Shown: one piece after another, positions 53,004 to 62,333 of the stretch
Layout: each line of letters opens with the position of its first letter
Numbering within the stretch: position 1 is the first letter of the stretch
Origin: Methylocella tundrae
GTDB lineage: Bacteria > Pseudomonadota > Alphaproteobacteria > Rhizobiales > Beijerinckiaceae
Assembly: GCF_038024855.1 (NCBI RefSeq)
Contig: NZ_CP139089.1
Coordinates: 3,072,501-3,136,500, forward strand
Reading direction: 5' to 3'
DNA: 64,000 bases
The notes under the pieces: model-generated
Databases searched by the model: none
What the model was told of the DNA's origin: nothing
What the model saw: the letters and a program-made list of their open reading frames with translations, nothing else
Program-made: the position numbers and the translations under genes

Positions 53004-55235
53004 ATGCAAACCTCGTCCATTAGCCGCGGTCGCGCGGCCTTGCGTCTCACAAGCGCGCTCGTGCGCCCATCGCTTGCCCTTATGTGTTTCAACTCACTCT
53101 TTGTCGCCGCGGCTGCCGCCCAGGCCGGGCAGGATCTCCCGACCGTGGTCGTCCGCTCAGGTCTGCCGCGGGCGACTGACGACGGCTCTTCCTACGGCCC
53201 GTTCATTCCGGCGGATGCGACAACGATCTCCGGCGCCGACGCCGCCAAAGCGGATCTTTGGAGCAGCGACTCAGCATCCTTGATCAAGGACATCCCAGGC
53301 GGCGGGGCCTGGGGCGCAGGCGGCGTGTCGAGTCTGCCGACCGTTAACGGCATGGGCGCCGACCGCGTTCAGGTGTCTATCAACAGCATGCTGTTCGCTC
53401 CAGCCTGTCCGAACCAGATGAATCCGCCGCTCTCTTTCGTCAATCCGGCGATGGTTTCCAGCATGCGCGTTTATAACGCCGCCGCACCCGTGAGCGCTGG
53501 CGGCGACTACACGGGGGCGAGGGTTGACGTCGCCGTGGCGCCGCCGATCTTCGCGTCCGGCCCAGAATGGATCACGAGCGGAAGCATCTCCGGATTTTTC
53601 CGCAGCAACGGCGCCTCTTACGGCGTGAACGAGAACACCACCGTGTCCAACGCGGATACGAGCATTGCCTTTAGCGGCGGTTGGGCGCGCAGCGGCGACT
53701 ACACAGCCGGCAACGGGATGAAAATCAAATCCACCTTGTACGAAACGCAAAATTACGCGCTCAGCGTTGCGAAAAAGGTCCAGGACGGCCTCCTTTCGGT
53801 GGAGGTCGGCGGCCAGGCCATTCCCTATCAGGGCTATCCTAATCAATATATGGACATGGTCGATAATCACAGCTTCTACGTCAACGGACGTTATGAAGGC
53901 CTGTTTGACTGGGGCAAGCTTGAGACGACGGCGTTCTTCAATCACGTCCGGCACACGATGGGCTTTCTTGAGCCCGACAAGAGCGGCGATATGCCGATGG
54001 ACACAAAGAGCACCGACGCCGGATATACGATCAAGGGCACGATCCGGATATCGGCGCAGGACCTCATCAGAATCGGCAACGAACTTTACTATAACAATCT
54101 CGACGACTGGTGGCCCCCTGTCTCCAACTCGGCGATGATGGGACCGGACGCCTTCGTCAACATCAACAACGGACAGCGCACGCGCGTTGGGACCTTCGCT
54201 GAGTGGGAGCGACATTGGGACGCGCCGTGGACAACCGTCTTCGGGTTGCGAAACGACGTTGTGATGATGAACACGGGCGACGTTCAGGGCTACAACACAA
54301 TGATGTACGGCGCCTCGGCCGCCGCCTTCAACGCCCTCAATCATGCGCGGACCGACGTCAACATCGACGGGTCGGCCCTGATCCGATATGAGCCCGATCA
54401 GGTGAGCCTTTATGAGCTCGGCTTTGCGCGCAAGACGCGCTCGCCCAATCTCTATGAACGTTACAGCTGGTCGACGAGCGCCATGGCGATGAAGATGATC
54501 GGCTGGTTTGGCGACGGCAACGGCTACGTTGGCAACATCAACCTCGCGCCGGAGAAGGCCAATACGGTCAGTTTCACTGCGGCGTGGCGCGACCCCGACA
54601 GGAAGGCGTGGGAGTTCAAGGTTTCTCCCTATTACAGCTATGTTGAGGATTACATCGACGCCGACCGCTGCGCGCTCTCCGGCTGCCTTGCGAATCTTCC
54701 CGCAAATCTGACCACGACAAACAACTTCGTGTATCTGCAGTTCGCCAACCATGACGCCTGGCTCTACGGCGTAAACCTCGATGGAAAACTGGCGCTCTGG
54801 GATACCGACACATTCGGCCAGGGGGGCTTCCGGGGGAACCTGAATTTCGTGCGGGGTCAGCGCACGGATGGCGTCAACCTCTACCACATGATGCCTGTGA
54901 ACGCGACGCTGGCGATAGATCAGACCTACGCCGCCTGGAACTCGAGCCTCGAACTCCAGCTCGTCGGGTCGAAGACCCTGGTGAGCCAGGTTCGAAACGA
55001 ACTCGCAACATCAGCTTACGCTCTCTTCAATTTTCGCGTGGGCTATCAATGGGAGGCGGTCAGGATAGATTTCGGCATCGACAATATCTTCAACCAGAAC
55101 TACGACCTGCCGTTGGGCGGAGCCAATCTCGTAAATTACCGAGAAACCTCCATGATGGGAACGTCGTCCATCTATGGCTATCCGGTAGCCGGGCCGGGCC
55201 GCTCATTCAATACGCGTCTGTCTGTAAAGTTTTAA
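53004..55235 (+). CDS. TonB-dependent copper receptor
   Basis: A 743-residue outer-membrane receptor of the OprC/NosA copper family. The plug domain begins with TVVVRSGLPRATDDGSS; PGGGAWGAGGVSSLPTVNGM and the signature SMLFAPACPNQMNPPLSF (Cys/Met-rich copper-binding segment) are typical. The barrel is rich in Met and aromatic residues (NGMKIKS, NQYMDMVDNHSFYVNG, SAMAMKMIGWFGDGNGY). It ends in the outer-membrane signature RSFNTRLSVKF. The start at 53004 gives a long but plausible signal peptide; a GTG at 52926 is also in frame. It follows the DUF2946-like gene. Confidence 0.88.
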   Translation: MQTSSISRGRAALRLTSALVRPSLALMCFNSLFVAAAAAQAGQDLPTVVVRSGLPRATDDGSSYGPFIPADATTISGADAAKADLWSSDSASLIKDIPGGGAWGAGGVSSLPTVNGMGADRVQVSINSMLFAPACPNQMNPPLSFVNPAMVSSMRVYNAAAPVSAGGDYTGARVDVAVAPPIFASGPEWITSGSISGFFRSNGASYGVNENTTVSNADTSIAFSGGWARSGDYTAGNGMKIKSTLYETQNYALSVAKKVQDGLLSVEVGGQAIPYQGYPNQYMDMVDNHSFYVNGRYEGLFDWGKLETTAFFNHVRHTMGFLEPDKSGDMPMDTKSTDAGYTIKGTIRISAQDLIRIGNELYYNNLDDWWPPVSNSAMMGPDAFVNINNGQRTRVGTFAEWERHWDAPWTTVFGLRNDVVMMNTGDVQGYNTMMYGASAAAFNALNHARTDVNIDGSALIRYEPDQVSLYELGFARKTRSPNLYERYSWSTSAMAMKMIGWFGDGNGYVGNINLAPEKANTVSFTAAWRDPDRKAWEFKVSPYYSYVEDYIDADRCALSGCLANLPANLTTTNNFVYLQFANHDAWLYGVNLDGKLALWDTDTFGQGGFRGNLNFVRGQRTDGVNLYHMMPVNATLAIDQTYAAWNSSLELQLVGSKTLVSQVRNELATSAYALFNFRVGYQWEAVRIDFGIDNIFNQNYDLPLGGANLVNYRETSMMGTSSIYGYPVAGPGRSFNTRLSVKF

Positions 55236-55426
55236 TTGCCGAATTAGGAGCCCGGCGCGATGCAGAACATTCCATTAAAGGCGAATTGCAAATGGAAGAA
55301 CTGCTTCTCGCCCTTCCTATGCCGCAAGCGCAACGCATCGAGCGCATGGTCCGCCGCTTGGGGACTTCATGCGCGTGGCGCGGAGCTAGCCATGATCGCG
55401 CAATATTTGGGGGTTTCGGCGGCCTC

Positions 55427-56026
55427 TTATTCGTTGAGCGATCTTGGACCGCTGACGAACGGATTGTCCCGAAGATAAAATCGCAGGAGGCGGTTCGCAT
55501 CCCGCGAAATGCCGATCCTGATGCTCTGCCCGATTTCGCCGGGTTCGTCGTCGCCGCATCCGAGCCATAGAGGGCCTTCCCGGCAAAGATCGAGCCCGTC
55601 GAGCCGACGATCAATCCGCAACGCCGCGGTGAGCCTTCCGGGTCCTCGCGCCAGGTCGCGCAGGCGCTCGACGCCGCGATTGAGCCGCATGATCGGGATG
55701 CCCTCGAGCGGTTCGAGCGCCCTGATCAGGACGCCGGTTCCGATCCCGGGCGTCTCGCTCGAGACATTCAGCATGTATGAGCTGCCGTAGGCGAAATAGA
55801 TGTAGGCGTGGCCACGCTCGAGATACAGCGACTGATTGCGCCGGGTCATCCCGCGGTAGGCGTGCCCGGCGGCGTCGCCGACGACATACGCCTCGGTCTC
55901 AACAATACGACCGCTCGCGACGCCTTCAGGCAACTCCCGCACCACTGCCTTGCCAATGAGATGGCGGGCGAGAGAGACCGTATCAACCGGCAACTCCGGG
56001 CGGGCGAGCGCGCGGCCGATGGCCAT
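55427..56026 (-). CDS. DNA-3-methyladenine glycosylase (AAG/MPG type)
   Basis: A 199-residue monofunctional DNA glycosylase of the mammalian AAG family that removes 3-methyladenine and other alkylated purines. GRIVETEAYVVGDAAGHAYR (about 39-58) carries the catalytic Glu45; NQSLYLERGHAYIYFAYGSS and LNVSSETPGIGTGVLIRALE follow, and RGPGRLTAALRI lies near 126-137. The length is complete. With ada elsewhere in the window it gives two routes of alkylation repair. It converges with the copper receptor gene and lies 18 bp after the NTF2-like gene. Confidence 0.93.
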   Translation of the reverse strand: MAIGRALARPELPVDTVSLARHLIGKAVVRELPEGVASGRIVETEAYVVGDAAGHAYRGMTRRNQSLYLERGHAYIYFAYGSSYMLNVSSETPGIGTGVLIRALEPLEGIPIMRLNRGVERLRDLARGPGRLTAALRIDRRLDGLDLCREGPLWLGCGDDEPGEIGQSIRIGISRDANRLLRFYLRDNPFVSGPRSLNE

Positions 56027-56044
56027 CCTTATGGCGTCCAGCTG

Positions 56045-56425
56045 TCAGGGCATCCGCTCGACCCATTGCGCGCGCGAGGGGCCCGGCTCGAACGGATCGC
56101 CGAAATACTGGGTCTCGCGGGCCACCTTCCCATCGAGGAACTCCATGATGCTCACGGTGTAAGACGGCCGCCCGTCATAGGTTAGGACATATTCAGTGAC
56201 CCAGAGGCCGCCCGCGCCGATTATCCGCCGCACTGCGAAGCGTTTCCGGTTCGGCTGCGCGGCGCGAGACGACTGAATCTTCCGGCGCCCGCGGATGCGC
56301 TCGCCCGATTGAGGATATTCGAGCACCGCGTCCTCTCGGTAAATTTGGTGCTCCCCCTCGAGGTCGTTCGCATCGGAGGCGGCCCAGTGGCGATCCAGCG
56401 CCGCTCGAATCTCTCGGTCTTCCAT
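56045..56425 (-). CDS. NTF2/SnoaL-like domain protein
   Basis: A 126-residue protein with the cone-shaped NTF2-like fold: MEDREIRAALDRHWAASDAN as first helix, YREDAVLEYPQSGERIRGRR, then YVLTYDGRPSYTVSIMEFLD and ARETQYFGDPFEP at the end. Such proteins are ligand-binding or enzymatic with varied substrates, so no function can be given. The ATG at 56425 has CGGAGC upstream; the frame continues to 56458. It is just upstream of the glycosylase gene (18 bp) and may share its transcript. Confidence 0.78.
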   Translation of the reverse strand: MEDREIRAALDRHWAASDANDLEGEHQIYREDAVLEYPQSGERIRGRRKIQSSRAAQPNRKRFAVRRIIGAGGLWVTEYVLTYDGRPSYTVSIMEFLDGKVARETQYFGDPFEPGPSRAQWVERMP

Positions 56426-56623
56426 AGCAAAGCTCCGTGACCATCTCCGTCGTACCATGCGCTGGCCTGTAACAGCCTTCCAGCTAGGGCAGGAAGACCA
56501 TTCCCAGCGCGAAGGCCGGGCGGCCCCTTTTCACCTGGACACACCCGAAAGCCACCAGTCCGCTTCCGGCCAAGACCGGCCTACGCCGGGATTTTCCTGA
56601 TGTCCGCTGGTGGCGCAAATCTC

Positions 56624-58111
56624 CTAAAACCGCGGCAGGTCCGGGAACGGCAGCTGCCCCGCGTGCACATGCATGCGGCCCATTTCGGCGCACCGGTGCA
56701 GCGTTGGAAAAACCTTTCCCGGATTAAGCAGGCGCTTTTCGTCAAACGCGCATTTGACCCTGACCTGCTGGTCGAGGTCGATCTCGTTGAACATCTCCGG
56801 CATCAGATCGCGCTTCTCGACGCCGACGCCATGTTCGCCGGTGAGCACGCCGCCGACTTTTACGCAGAGGCGCAAGATGTCCGAGCCAAAGTCCTCGGCC
56901 CGCTGCAACTCGCCGGGCTTGTTGGCGTCATAAAGGATCAGCGGGTGCAGATTGCCGTCGCCCGCGTGAAACACATTGGCGACGCGCAGCGCGTATTTTT
57001 CGGAAAGATCGCGGATGCCGGCCAGCACCCGCGGCAGGGCTTTGCGCGGAATCGTGCCGTCCATGCAGAGATAATCGGGCGAGAGGCGCCCAACGGCGGG
57101 AAAAGCCGCCTTGCGCCCCGCCCAGAAGGCGAGGCGCTCAGCCTCGCTGGTTGAAATCCGGCATTGCGTCGCGCCGCGCTTCAGCGCGATCGCCTCGACG
57201 AGCCCAACGAGATGATCGACTTCGACCGGCGGCCCGTCGAGTTCGACAAGAAGCATGGCTTCGGCTTCGCGCGGATAGCCGACGTTGACGAAATCCTCGG
57301 CCGCCTCGATCGCCGGCTTGTCCATCATCTCCATGCCGCCCGGAATGATGCCCGCCGCGATGACGTCAGCGACGCACGCGCCGGCGCTTTCGCTGGAATC
57401 GAAAGCGATCATCAAAGCTCTCGCGCATTCGGGCTTTTGCAGAATGCGGACCGTGACTTCCGTGACGACGCCGAGCATTCCCTCGGAGCCGACGATGAGC
57501 CCGAGAAGGTCGTAGCCGTCAGAATCGAGATAGCCGCCGCCGAGCCTGATGATTTCGCCGTTCATCAGCACCATTTCAACGCCGAGGATATTATTGGTCG
57601 TGAGGCCATATTTCAGGCAATGCACGCCGCCGGAGTTTTCCGCCACATTGCCGCCGATGGAGCAGGCGATCTGCGAGGAAGGGTCCGGCGCGTAATAGAA
57701 GCCCTTGTGCTCGACGGCGCGGGTGATCGCCGAATTGGTGACGCCCGGCTCCACGACAGCGAACCGGTTCTCGAAGTCGATCTCCTTGATTTTGTTGAAC
57801 TTCATCATCGAGATGAGGACGCCGTCCTGAAGCGGCAGCGAGCCGCCGGAGAGCGAGGTGCCGGCGCCGCGCGGCACCACCTTGACGTCATGAGCGTGGC
57901 AATAGGAAAGGACGGCCTGGAGCTCTTCGACAGAAGAGGGCAGCACCACCGCGAGCGGCAGATTGGCGTAAGCGGTGAAGCCGTCGCTTTCATAAGGGCG
58001 GCGGCCGATTTCGTTGTCGATGACGCCTTCGCCGCGCACAATTTTCCGCAAGGCGGCGATGATTGTCTCGCGCCGCGCCAGAATGGTTTGATCGACGTCC
58101 ATCGGTTTCAT
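56624..58111 (-). CDS. glcD: Glycolate oxidase FAD-binding subunit GlcD
   Basis: A 495-residue FAD-linked oxidase (VAO fold) that oxidises glycolate, or a related 2-hydroxyacid, to glyoxylate. The FAD domain has VVPRGAGTSLSGGSLPLQDG (about 85-104), PDPSSQIACSIGGNVAENSG near 146-165, and LLGLIVGSEGMLGVVTEVTV near 206-225. The C-terminal GVLTGEHGVGVEKRDLM and LNPGKVFPTLHRC are family hallmarks. MKPMDVDQT at 58111 is the likely start; the upstream 47 codons look unrelated. glcE and glcF are not adjacent. Its product, glyoxylate, links to the serine cycle. Confidence 0.9.
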   Translation of the reverse strand: MKPMDVDQTILARRETIIAALRKIVRGEGVIDNEIGRRPYESDGFTAYANLPLAVVLPSSVEELQAVLSYCHAHDVKVVPRGAGTSLSGGSLPLQDGVLISMMKFNKIKEIDFENRFAVVEPGVTNSAITRAVEHKGFYYAPDPSSQIACSIGGNVAENSGGVHCLKYGLTTNNILGVEMVLMNGEIIRLGGGYLDSDGYDLLGLIVGSEGMLGVVTEVTVRILQKPECARALMIAFDSSESAGACVADVIAAGIIPGGMEMMDKPAIEAAEDFVNVGYPREAEAMLLVELDGPPVEVDHLVGLVEAIALKRGATQCRISTSEAERLAFWAGRKAAFPAVGRLSPDYLCMDGTIPRKALPRVLAGIRDLSEKYALRVANVFHAGDGNLHPLILYDANKPGELQRAEDFGSDILRLCVKVGGVLTGEHGVGVEKRDLMPEMFNEIDLDQQVRVKCAFDEKRLLNPGKVFPTLHRCAEMGRMHVHAGQLPFPDLPRF

Positions 58112-58375
58112 TGCCAAAGCCCATATGATATCAATTAGCCGCGCAATATGCGCCGGCGCCGCCGCCGAGGCAAAGGCTTTGCGCCCTAAGGCCTGCGAAC
58201 CTTCGCCTTGCGTTTGGGCGCAAGCGCCCTTATAAGCACGCCCATTCCACACGCGGATCGCGCGACCCTGATTTAAGGGCCGCTCCCGGTGGCTTTTTCC
58301 TATGGCGCCTTCAAATGGCGCTTCGGAAAAGGTCCATAACGCTCCGCGGCGGCTTTAACCGGAGAAAGAAACGCT

Positions 58376-59407
58376 ATGTCCCTGCCTGATTTCACAATGC
58401 GCGGCCTGCTCGACGCCGGCGCTCATTTCGGCCACCAGTCGCATCGCTGGAACCCGAAAATGGAGCCCTATATTTTCGGCAGCCGCAACAATATTCATAT
58501 CATCGACCTCGCGCAGACGGTGCCTTTGCTGCATCAGGCGCTGAAGGCCGTGTCGGACACCGTCGCGCGCGGCGGCCGCGTGCTGTTCGTCGGCACCAAG
58601 CGGCAGGCCCAGGACGCGATCGCGGACGCCGCCCGCCGGTCGGCGCAATATTACATCAATTCGCGCTGGTTGGGCGGCATGCTGACCAACTGGAAGACGA
58701 TTTCCGCCTCGATTCAGCGCCTGCGCAAGGTCGAAGACATTCTGGGCGGCGGCGCCGTCGGCCTGACCAAGAAAGAACGCCTGATGATGTCGCGCGAGCG
58801 CGACAAGCTCGAAAAGGCGCTTGGCGGCATCAAGGAAATGGGCGGCATCCCCGACCTCATTTTCGTGATCGACACCAATAAGGAGCAACTCGCGATCAAG
58901 GAAGCCGAGCGGCTGCACATCCCGGTCGCGGCGATCCTCGACACCAATAGCGATCCAGACGGAATCACGTTCCCGATTCCCGGCAATGACGACGCTGGTC
59001 GGGCCATCACCCTTTATTGCGATCTCATCGCCCGCGCCGCGCTCGACGGCATCGCCCGCGGCCAGGGATCAAGCGGCATTGATTTCGGCGAAGCCGAACA
59101 GCCGCCGGAAGAGGTTTTGCCGGTGGAAGCTTCTGAGCCCGCCGTAGCCACTGAGGCGTTCGAGGCGCCTGCCGAGGCTTTCGAACTGCTGACCGCGCCG
59201 CGCGGCGCGCCGGACGATCTCGGCAAATTGCCGGGCATCGGCCCGCAGATCGTCAAGAAGCTGAACGACGCCGGCCTCTTCCACTTCTGGCAGATCGCCG
59301 CGATGACGCCGGAAGACGCGGCGAAGACGGATCATGACCTGAAGCTTGGCGGCCGCATCGCTCGCGACGGCTGGATCAATCTGGCGCGCAGCCTCGTCGC
59401 CGCCTGA
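58376..59407 (+). CDS. rpsB: 30S ribosomal protein S2 with C-terminal helix-hairpin-helix extension
   Basis: A 343-residue ribosomal protein S2. Residues 1-235 are the standard S2 body: [55 protein letters not shown], and [20 protein letters not shown]. After an acidic linker (about 250-280), residues 285-343 form an extra domain, [20 protein letters not shown], then [20 protein letters not shown], which resembles a helix-hairpin-helix/DUF4332 module. Typical S2 is about 250 residues; an extension of this sort is known in Rhizobiales. GGAG precedes the ATG. Confidence 0.95.
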   Translation: MSLPDFTMRGLLDAGAHFGHQSHRWNPKMEPYIFGSRNNIHIIDLAQTVPLLHQALKAVSDTVARGGRVLFVGTKRQAQDAIADAARRSAQYYINSRWLGGMLTNWKTISASIQRLRKVEDILGGGAVGLTKKERLMMSRERDKLEKALGGIKEMGGIPDLIFVIDTNKEQLAIKEAERLHIPVAAILDTNSDPDGITFPIPGNDDAGRAITLYCDLIARAALDGIARGQGSSGIDFGEAEQPPEEVLPVEASEPAVATEAFEAPAEAFELLTAPRGAPDDLGKLPGIGPQIVKKLNDAGLFHFWQIAAMTPEDAAKTDHDLKLGGRIARDGWINLARSLVAA

Positions 59408-59468
59408 ACACGGCGGTCGGCGGGCCGGACGATAGCGGTCACAAAACGGAACTTGAAGGAACACGATT

Positions 59469-60401
59469 ATGGCGAGCGTCACGGCCGCAATGGTGAAGGA
59501 TCTTCGCGAGAAGACCGGCGCCGGCATGATGGATTGCAAGAACGCTCTCAACGAGACCGAGGGCGATATCGAGGCGGCGGTCGACTGGCTGCGTAAGAAA
59601 GGCCTTTCGAAGGCCGCCAAGAAGTCCGGCCGCGTCGCAGCGGAGGGCCTTGTCGCCGTCGCCGTGCATGGCACGGACGGCGTTGTCGCCGAAGTCAATT
59701 CGGAGACGGATTTCGTCGCGCGCAACGAGGAATTTCAAGCGCTTGCCCGTACGATCGCGCTCGTCGCGGTGGAAAAGGGGTTGACCGACGTCGAAGCGAT
59801 CAAGGGGGCGCATTACCCAGGCGGCGGGACGGTCGCGGACGCCATCGCCAACGCCATTGCGACGATCGGCGAGAACATGACCTTGCGCCGCGTCGCCGCG
59901 GTGCATGTCGCGCAGGGCGTCGTCGGCCAGTATGTGCATAATTCGGTCGCCGACGGACTGGGCAAGATCGGCGTCCTCGTCGCGCTGGAATCCACCGGCG
60001 ATACGGTCGCGCTTACGCCGCTCGCGCGGCTTATCGCCCTGCACGTGGCGGCGGCGAGTCCGCTGGCTCTCGAAGCATCCGAACTCGATCCGGCGATCGT
60101 CGCGCGGGAAAAGGCGGTGCTCGCCGACAAAAACGCCGGCAAGCCGGCTCATGTGCTTGAAAAGATCGTCGAATCCGGCCTCAAGACCTATTACAAAGAG
60201 GTTTGCCTCCTCGATCAGCCGTCGATCCACGCGGAACATGCGAACAAGACCATCGGGCAGGTGGTGAAAGAAGCCGAAAAGGCGGCGGGCGCGCCTGTGA
60301 AGCTGGCGTCTTTTGTGCGCTATTCCCTCGGCGAGGGCATTGAGAAACAGGAGAGCGATTTCGCCGCCGAAGTCGCCGCCGCCGTCGGCGGGCAGGTCTG
60401 A
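59469..60401 (+). CDS. tsf: Elongation factor Ts
   Basis: A 310-residue exchange factor that recycles EF-Tu from the GDP form. The N-terminal UBA-like helix [20 protein letters not shown] (about 9-28) and [20 protein letters not shown] are typical, then [19 protein letters not shown] near 76-94. The C-terminal [20 protein letters not shown] is as in other alphaproteobacterial proteins. It lies 61 bp after rpsB in the usual rpsB-tsf pair. pyrH and frr, which commonly follow, are not here. Confidence 0.97.
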   Translation: MASVTAAMVKDLREKTGAGMMDCKNALNETEGDIEAAVDWLRKKGLSKAAKKSGRVAAEGLVAVAVHGTDGVVAEVNSETDFVARNEEFQALARTIALVAVEKGLTDVEAIKGAHYPGGGTVADAIANAIATIGENMTLRRVAAVHVAQGVVGQYVHNSVADGLGKIGVLVALESTGDTVALTPLARLIALHVAAASPLALEASELDPAIVAREKAVLADKNAGKPAHVLEKIVESGLKTYYKEVCLLDQPSIHAEHANKTIGQVVKEAEKAAGAPVKLASFVRYSLGEGIEKQESDFAAEVAAAVGGQV

Positions 60402-60440
60402 CCCGGTACACGAAAGCCCTGCGAACACATTGAATGAAGA

Positions 60441-60471
60441 GCCGCAGACGCCGACGCGTCGGCGGCTTTTT
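60441..60471 (+). terminator. Terminator after tsf
   Basis: A palindrome CGCCGACGCGTCGGCG at 60449-60464, within a longer GCCGC...GCGGC stem (60441-60466), is followed by TTTTT. It closes the rpsB-tsf transcript. Confidence 0.85.
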
Positions 60472-60584
60472 GCATGTGGCGAAGCCGAGTGATTCCAAAT
60501 TGACCGATGTCCGATTTCGCAGGAAGGTTGAAGCTCAACGCGCGGCGCTGCGTTGATTCGTGTTTCCCGCGTTGGAGAACGCTC

Positions 60585-61115
60585 ATGCCGTCTCGATTCG
60601 CACCCTCGCTTCGCCTCAAAGGCCAACTGATTGCATTCACGATCCTTTCCAGCGCCTTTGGCTTGGCGCTGGTTGACCCCGCGGCGGCGGAATCGGTCCG
60701 CAAGGAATGCAGCCAAAAATATCAGGCGGCCAAGGCCGCCGGCACGCTGAACGGACAAGCCTGGCCGCAATTTTATAGCCAGTGCGCGGCTGAGGCCAAG
60801 GGCGCCGCGCCTGCCGCGACCCCTGCCGCGACGCCAGCCGCGGCTCCCGCGCCGGCGGCGCCGCCGCCGCCGCCCGCGGCCCCGCCCGCGGCGAATCCGC
60901 TGAAGCCGGCGCCGGCCCCTGCGGCGGTCGGCAATGCTGTGTTTCCCTCAGCCGTCTCAGCCGCCTACGCCAATGAAAAGCCAGGCAAGGCGCGCATGAA
61001 GACATGCCTCGACCAGTACAACGCCAATAAAGCGACCAACGCTAACGGCGGCCTGAAATGGATTCAAAAGGGCGGCGGCTATTACAGCCAATGCAATGCG
61101 CGCCTCAAGAGCTGA
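60585..61115 (+). CDS. Exported protein with two related Cys modules joined by an Ala/Pro linker
   Basis: A 176-residue exported product (signal peptide LKGQLIAFTILSSAFGLALV, cut near AAAES). Two short modules of similar pattern, K-x-C-x-x-x-Y-x-A-x-K...NG...W...Y-x-Q-C, occupy about 40-70 (Cys42, Cys67) and 138-172 (Cys141, Cys170). Between them is a long Ala/Pro-rich linker. Each module probably closes one disulfide. A function is not known. GGAGAA precedes the ATG at 60585; the upstream extension of the frame is unlike any signal peptide. Confidence 0.65.
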   Translation: MPSRFAPSLRLKGQLIAFTILSSAFGLALVDPAAAESVRKECSQKYQAAKAAGTLNGQAWPQFYSQCAAEAKGAAPAATPAATPAAAPAPAAPPPPPAAPPAANPLKPAPAPAAVGNAVFPSAVSAAYANEKPGKARMKTCLDQYNANKATNANGGLKWIQKGGGYYSQCNARLKS

Positions 61116-61274
61116 TCGCGGTCGCGCGTTTTGATCACGAGATCCTGGGCGTCGCGCTGGCCGGCGTCTGGCGATAAGCCGATGTGCGTCATTCTTTGAC
61201 GCGGCTGAGCATCATAAGGCTCGGCCGGAGGATTCGTCATGGCTGATCGGTCCGCTGCAATGCGCTCATCAATC

Positions 61275-61319
61275 GCATGATGTCGCCCGAAAACCGGCTT
61301 CCACTTTTCGGGATCATGC
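61275..61319. repeat. Rhizobiales-type palindromic hairpin repeat
   Basis: Outer arms GCATGAT (61275-61281) and ATCATGC (61313-61319) enclose inner arms CCCGAAAA (61286-61293) and TTTTCGGG (61305-61312). Sequences of this form recur in many Rhizobiales genomes between genes. It is the core related to the elements at 39587 and 40233. The rest of 61116-61478 shows nothing else. Confidence 0.75.
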
Positions 61320-61478
61320 TCTGAGGCCGGGGACGGCACGGGGCGCTGGCGAAAAAGCCACACACCCTTGACAATCCGCGCCGGCCGGGCCGATCGAATG
61401 GACAGAGAAAGCGGGGCATCATATAAACTCCACCGTTGCGGCGGCATATGAGCCTGTCCGACTAGGATCTCGACGACA

Positions 61479-62186
61479 ATGCAGAACACCAGCATCGACC
61501 CGAGCATCTCCGATCCTTCGGCTTTTTCCCGCCGGACGATGGTCGACTGCCAGATCAGAACGTTCGACGTAACGGATTCGGCGCTGCTTGCGCGCATGCT
61601 CGATGTGCCGCGCGAGCGGTTTCTACCGCCGGAGCTTGAGCCTGTCGCTTATTCGGATTCAAGTTTGCAGCTAAAATCGGACGCTCCAGGCGCGAAGCCG
61701 AGGAGCCTTCTGCCGCCCCTGATCCTGGCGCGTCTCATTCAAAGCGCCCGGGTCCTCGCGGGCGACAAGGCTCTGGTCGTCGCGGCCGCAGGCGGCTATT
61801 CGGCCGCCCTTCTTGCGGGCCTTGCCGCCGACGTCGTCGCTGTCGAGAGCGATCCGGCGCTTTTCGAAGAACTGCGCGTCAATCTCGACGCATTCGGACT
61901 AAAGAACGTTCGCGCGCTTCTCGGCCCCCTTGGGGCGGGCGCGCCGAAGGAAGCGCCTTTCGACGTGATCCTGGTCGACGGCGGGGTCGCCGCCAATCTC
62001 GATCCGCTGCTCGCGCAATTGAAGGACGGCGGCCGGCTCGTCACGGTTCAGCGCCTGGCCGATGGCGTCTGCAAAGCCGTACGCTACGACAAGGCAGATG
62101 GCGCGACAGGCTATCGCATCTTGTTCGATGCTTCGGCCCCTGTCCTCGACGCGTTTCAGCCGGCGGAAGAATTCACGTTTTCTTGA
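61479..62186 (+). CDS. pcm: Protein-L-isoaspartate O-methyltransferase family protein
   Basis: A 235-residue SAM-dependent methyltransferase-fold protein of the PCMT family, which repairs isoaspartyl residues in damaged proteins. SRRTMVDCQIRTFDVTDSAL (about 17-36) and RERFLPPELEPVAYSDSSLQ are the usual family N-terminus. The SAM loop is changed from GTGSGY to VAAAGGYSAALLAGLAADVV with VESDPALFEELR after it, so activity is uncertain. The gene lies just before tolC, a common arrangement in Alphaproteobacteria. The start is the ATG at 61479. Confidence 0.82.
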   Translation: MQNTSIDPSISDPSAFSRRTMVDCQIRTFDVTDSALLARMLDVPRERFLPPELEPVAYSDSSLQLKSDAPGAKPRSLLPPLILARLIQSARVLAGDKALVVAAAGGYSAALLAGLAADVVAVESDPALFEELRVNLDAFGLKNVRALLGPLGAGAPKEAPFDVILVDGGVAANLDPLLAQLKDGGRLVTVQRLADGVCKAVRYDKADGATGYRILFDASAPVLDAFQPAEEFTFS

Positions 62187-62333
62187 CTCCGAGGACACCC
62201 GTTTCGCCGCGGTTCTTCGTGCTAGCTTGGGCGGCGCTTTGGCATGACCAATCAATGGTGCGACCGGCGCACGCCTCGAAGCGAGCCGGCCAGAGCGTGC
62301 GCGTAGACATCGCTAAGACAGGGACAAACGAAT

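Noticed and set aside
53271..54887. 538-codon ORF antisense to the copper receptor
   Set aside because: It is the shadow of a GC-rich gene; the sense strand encodes a recognised TonB receptor.
55260..55478. Small ORF after the copper receptor with an AGGAG upstream
   Set aside because: The product has no recognisable motif and overlaps the end of the glycosylase gene on the other strand.
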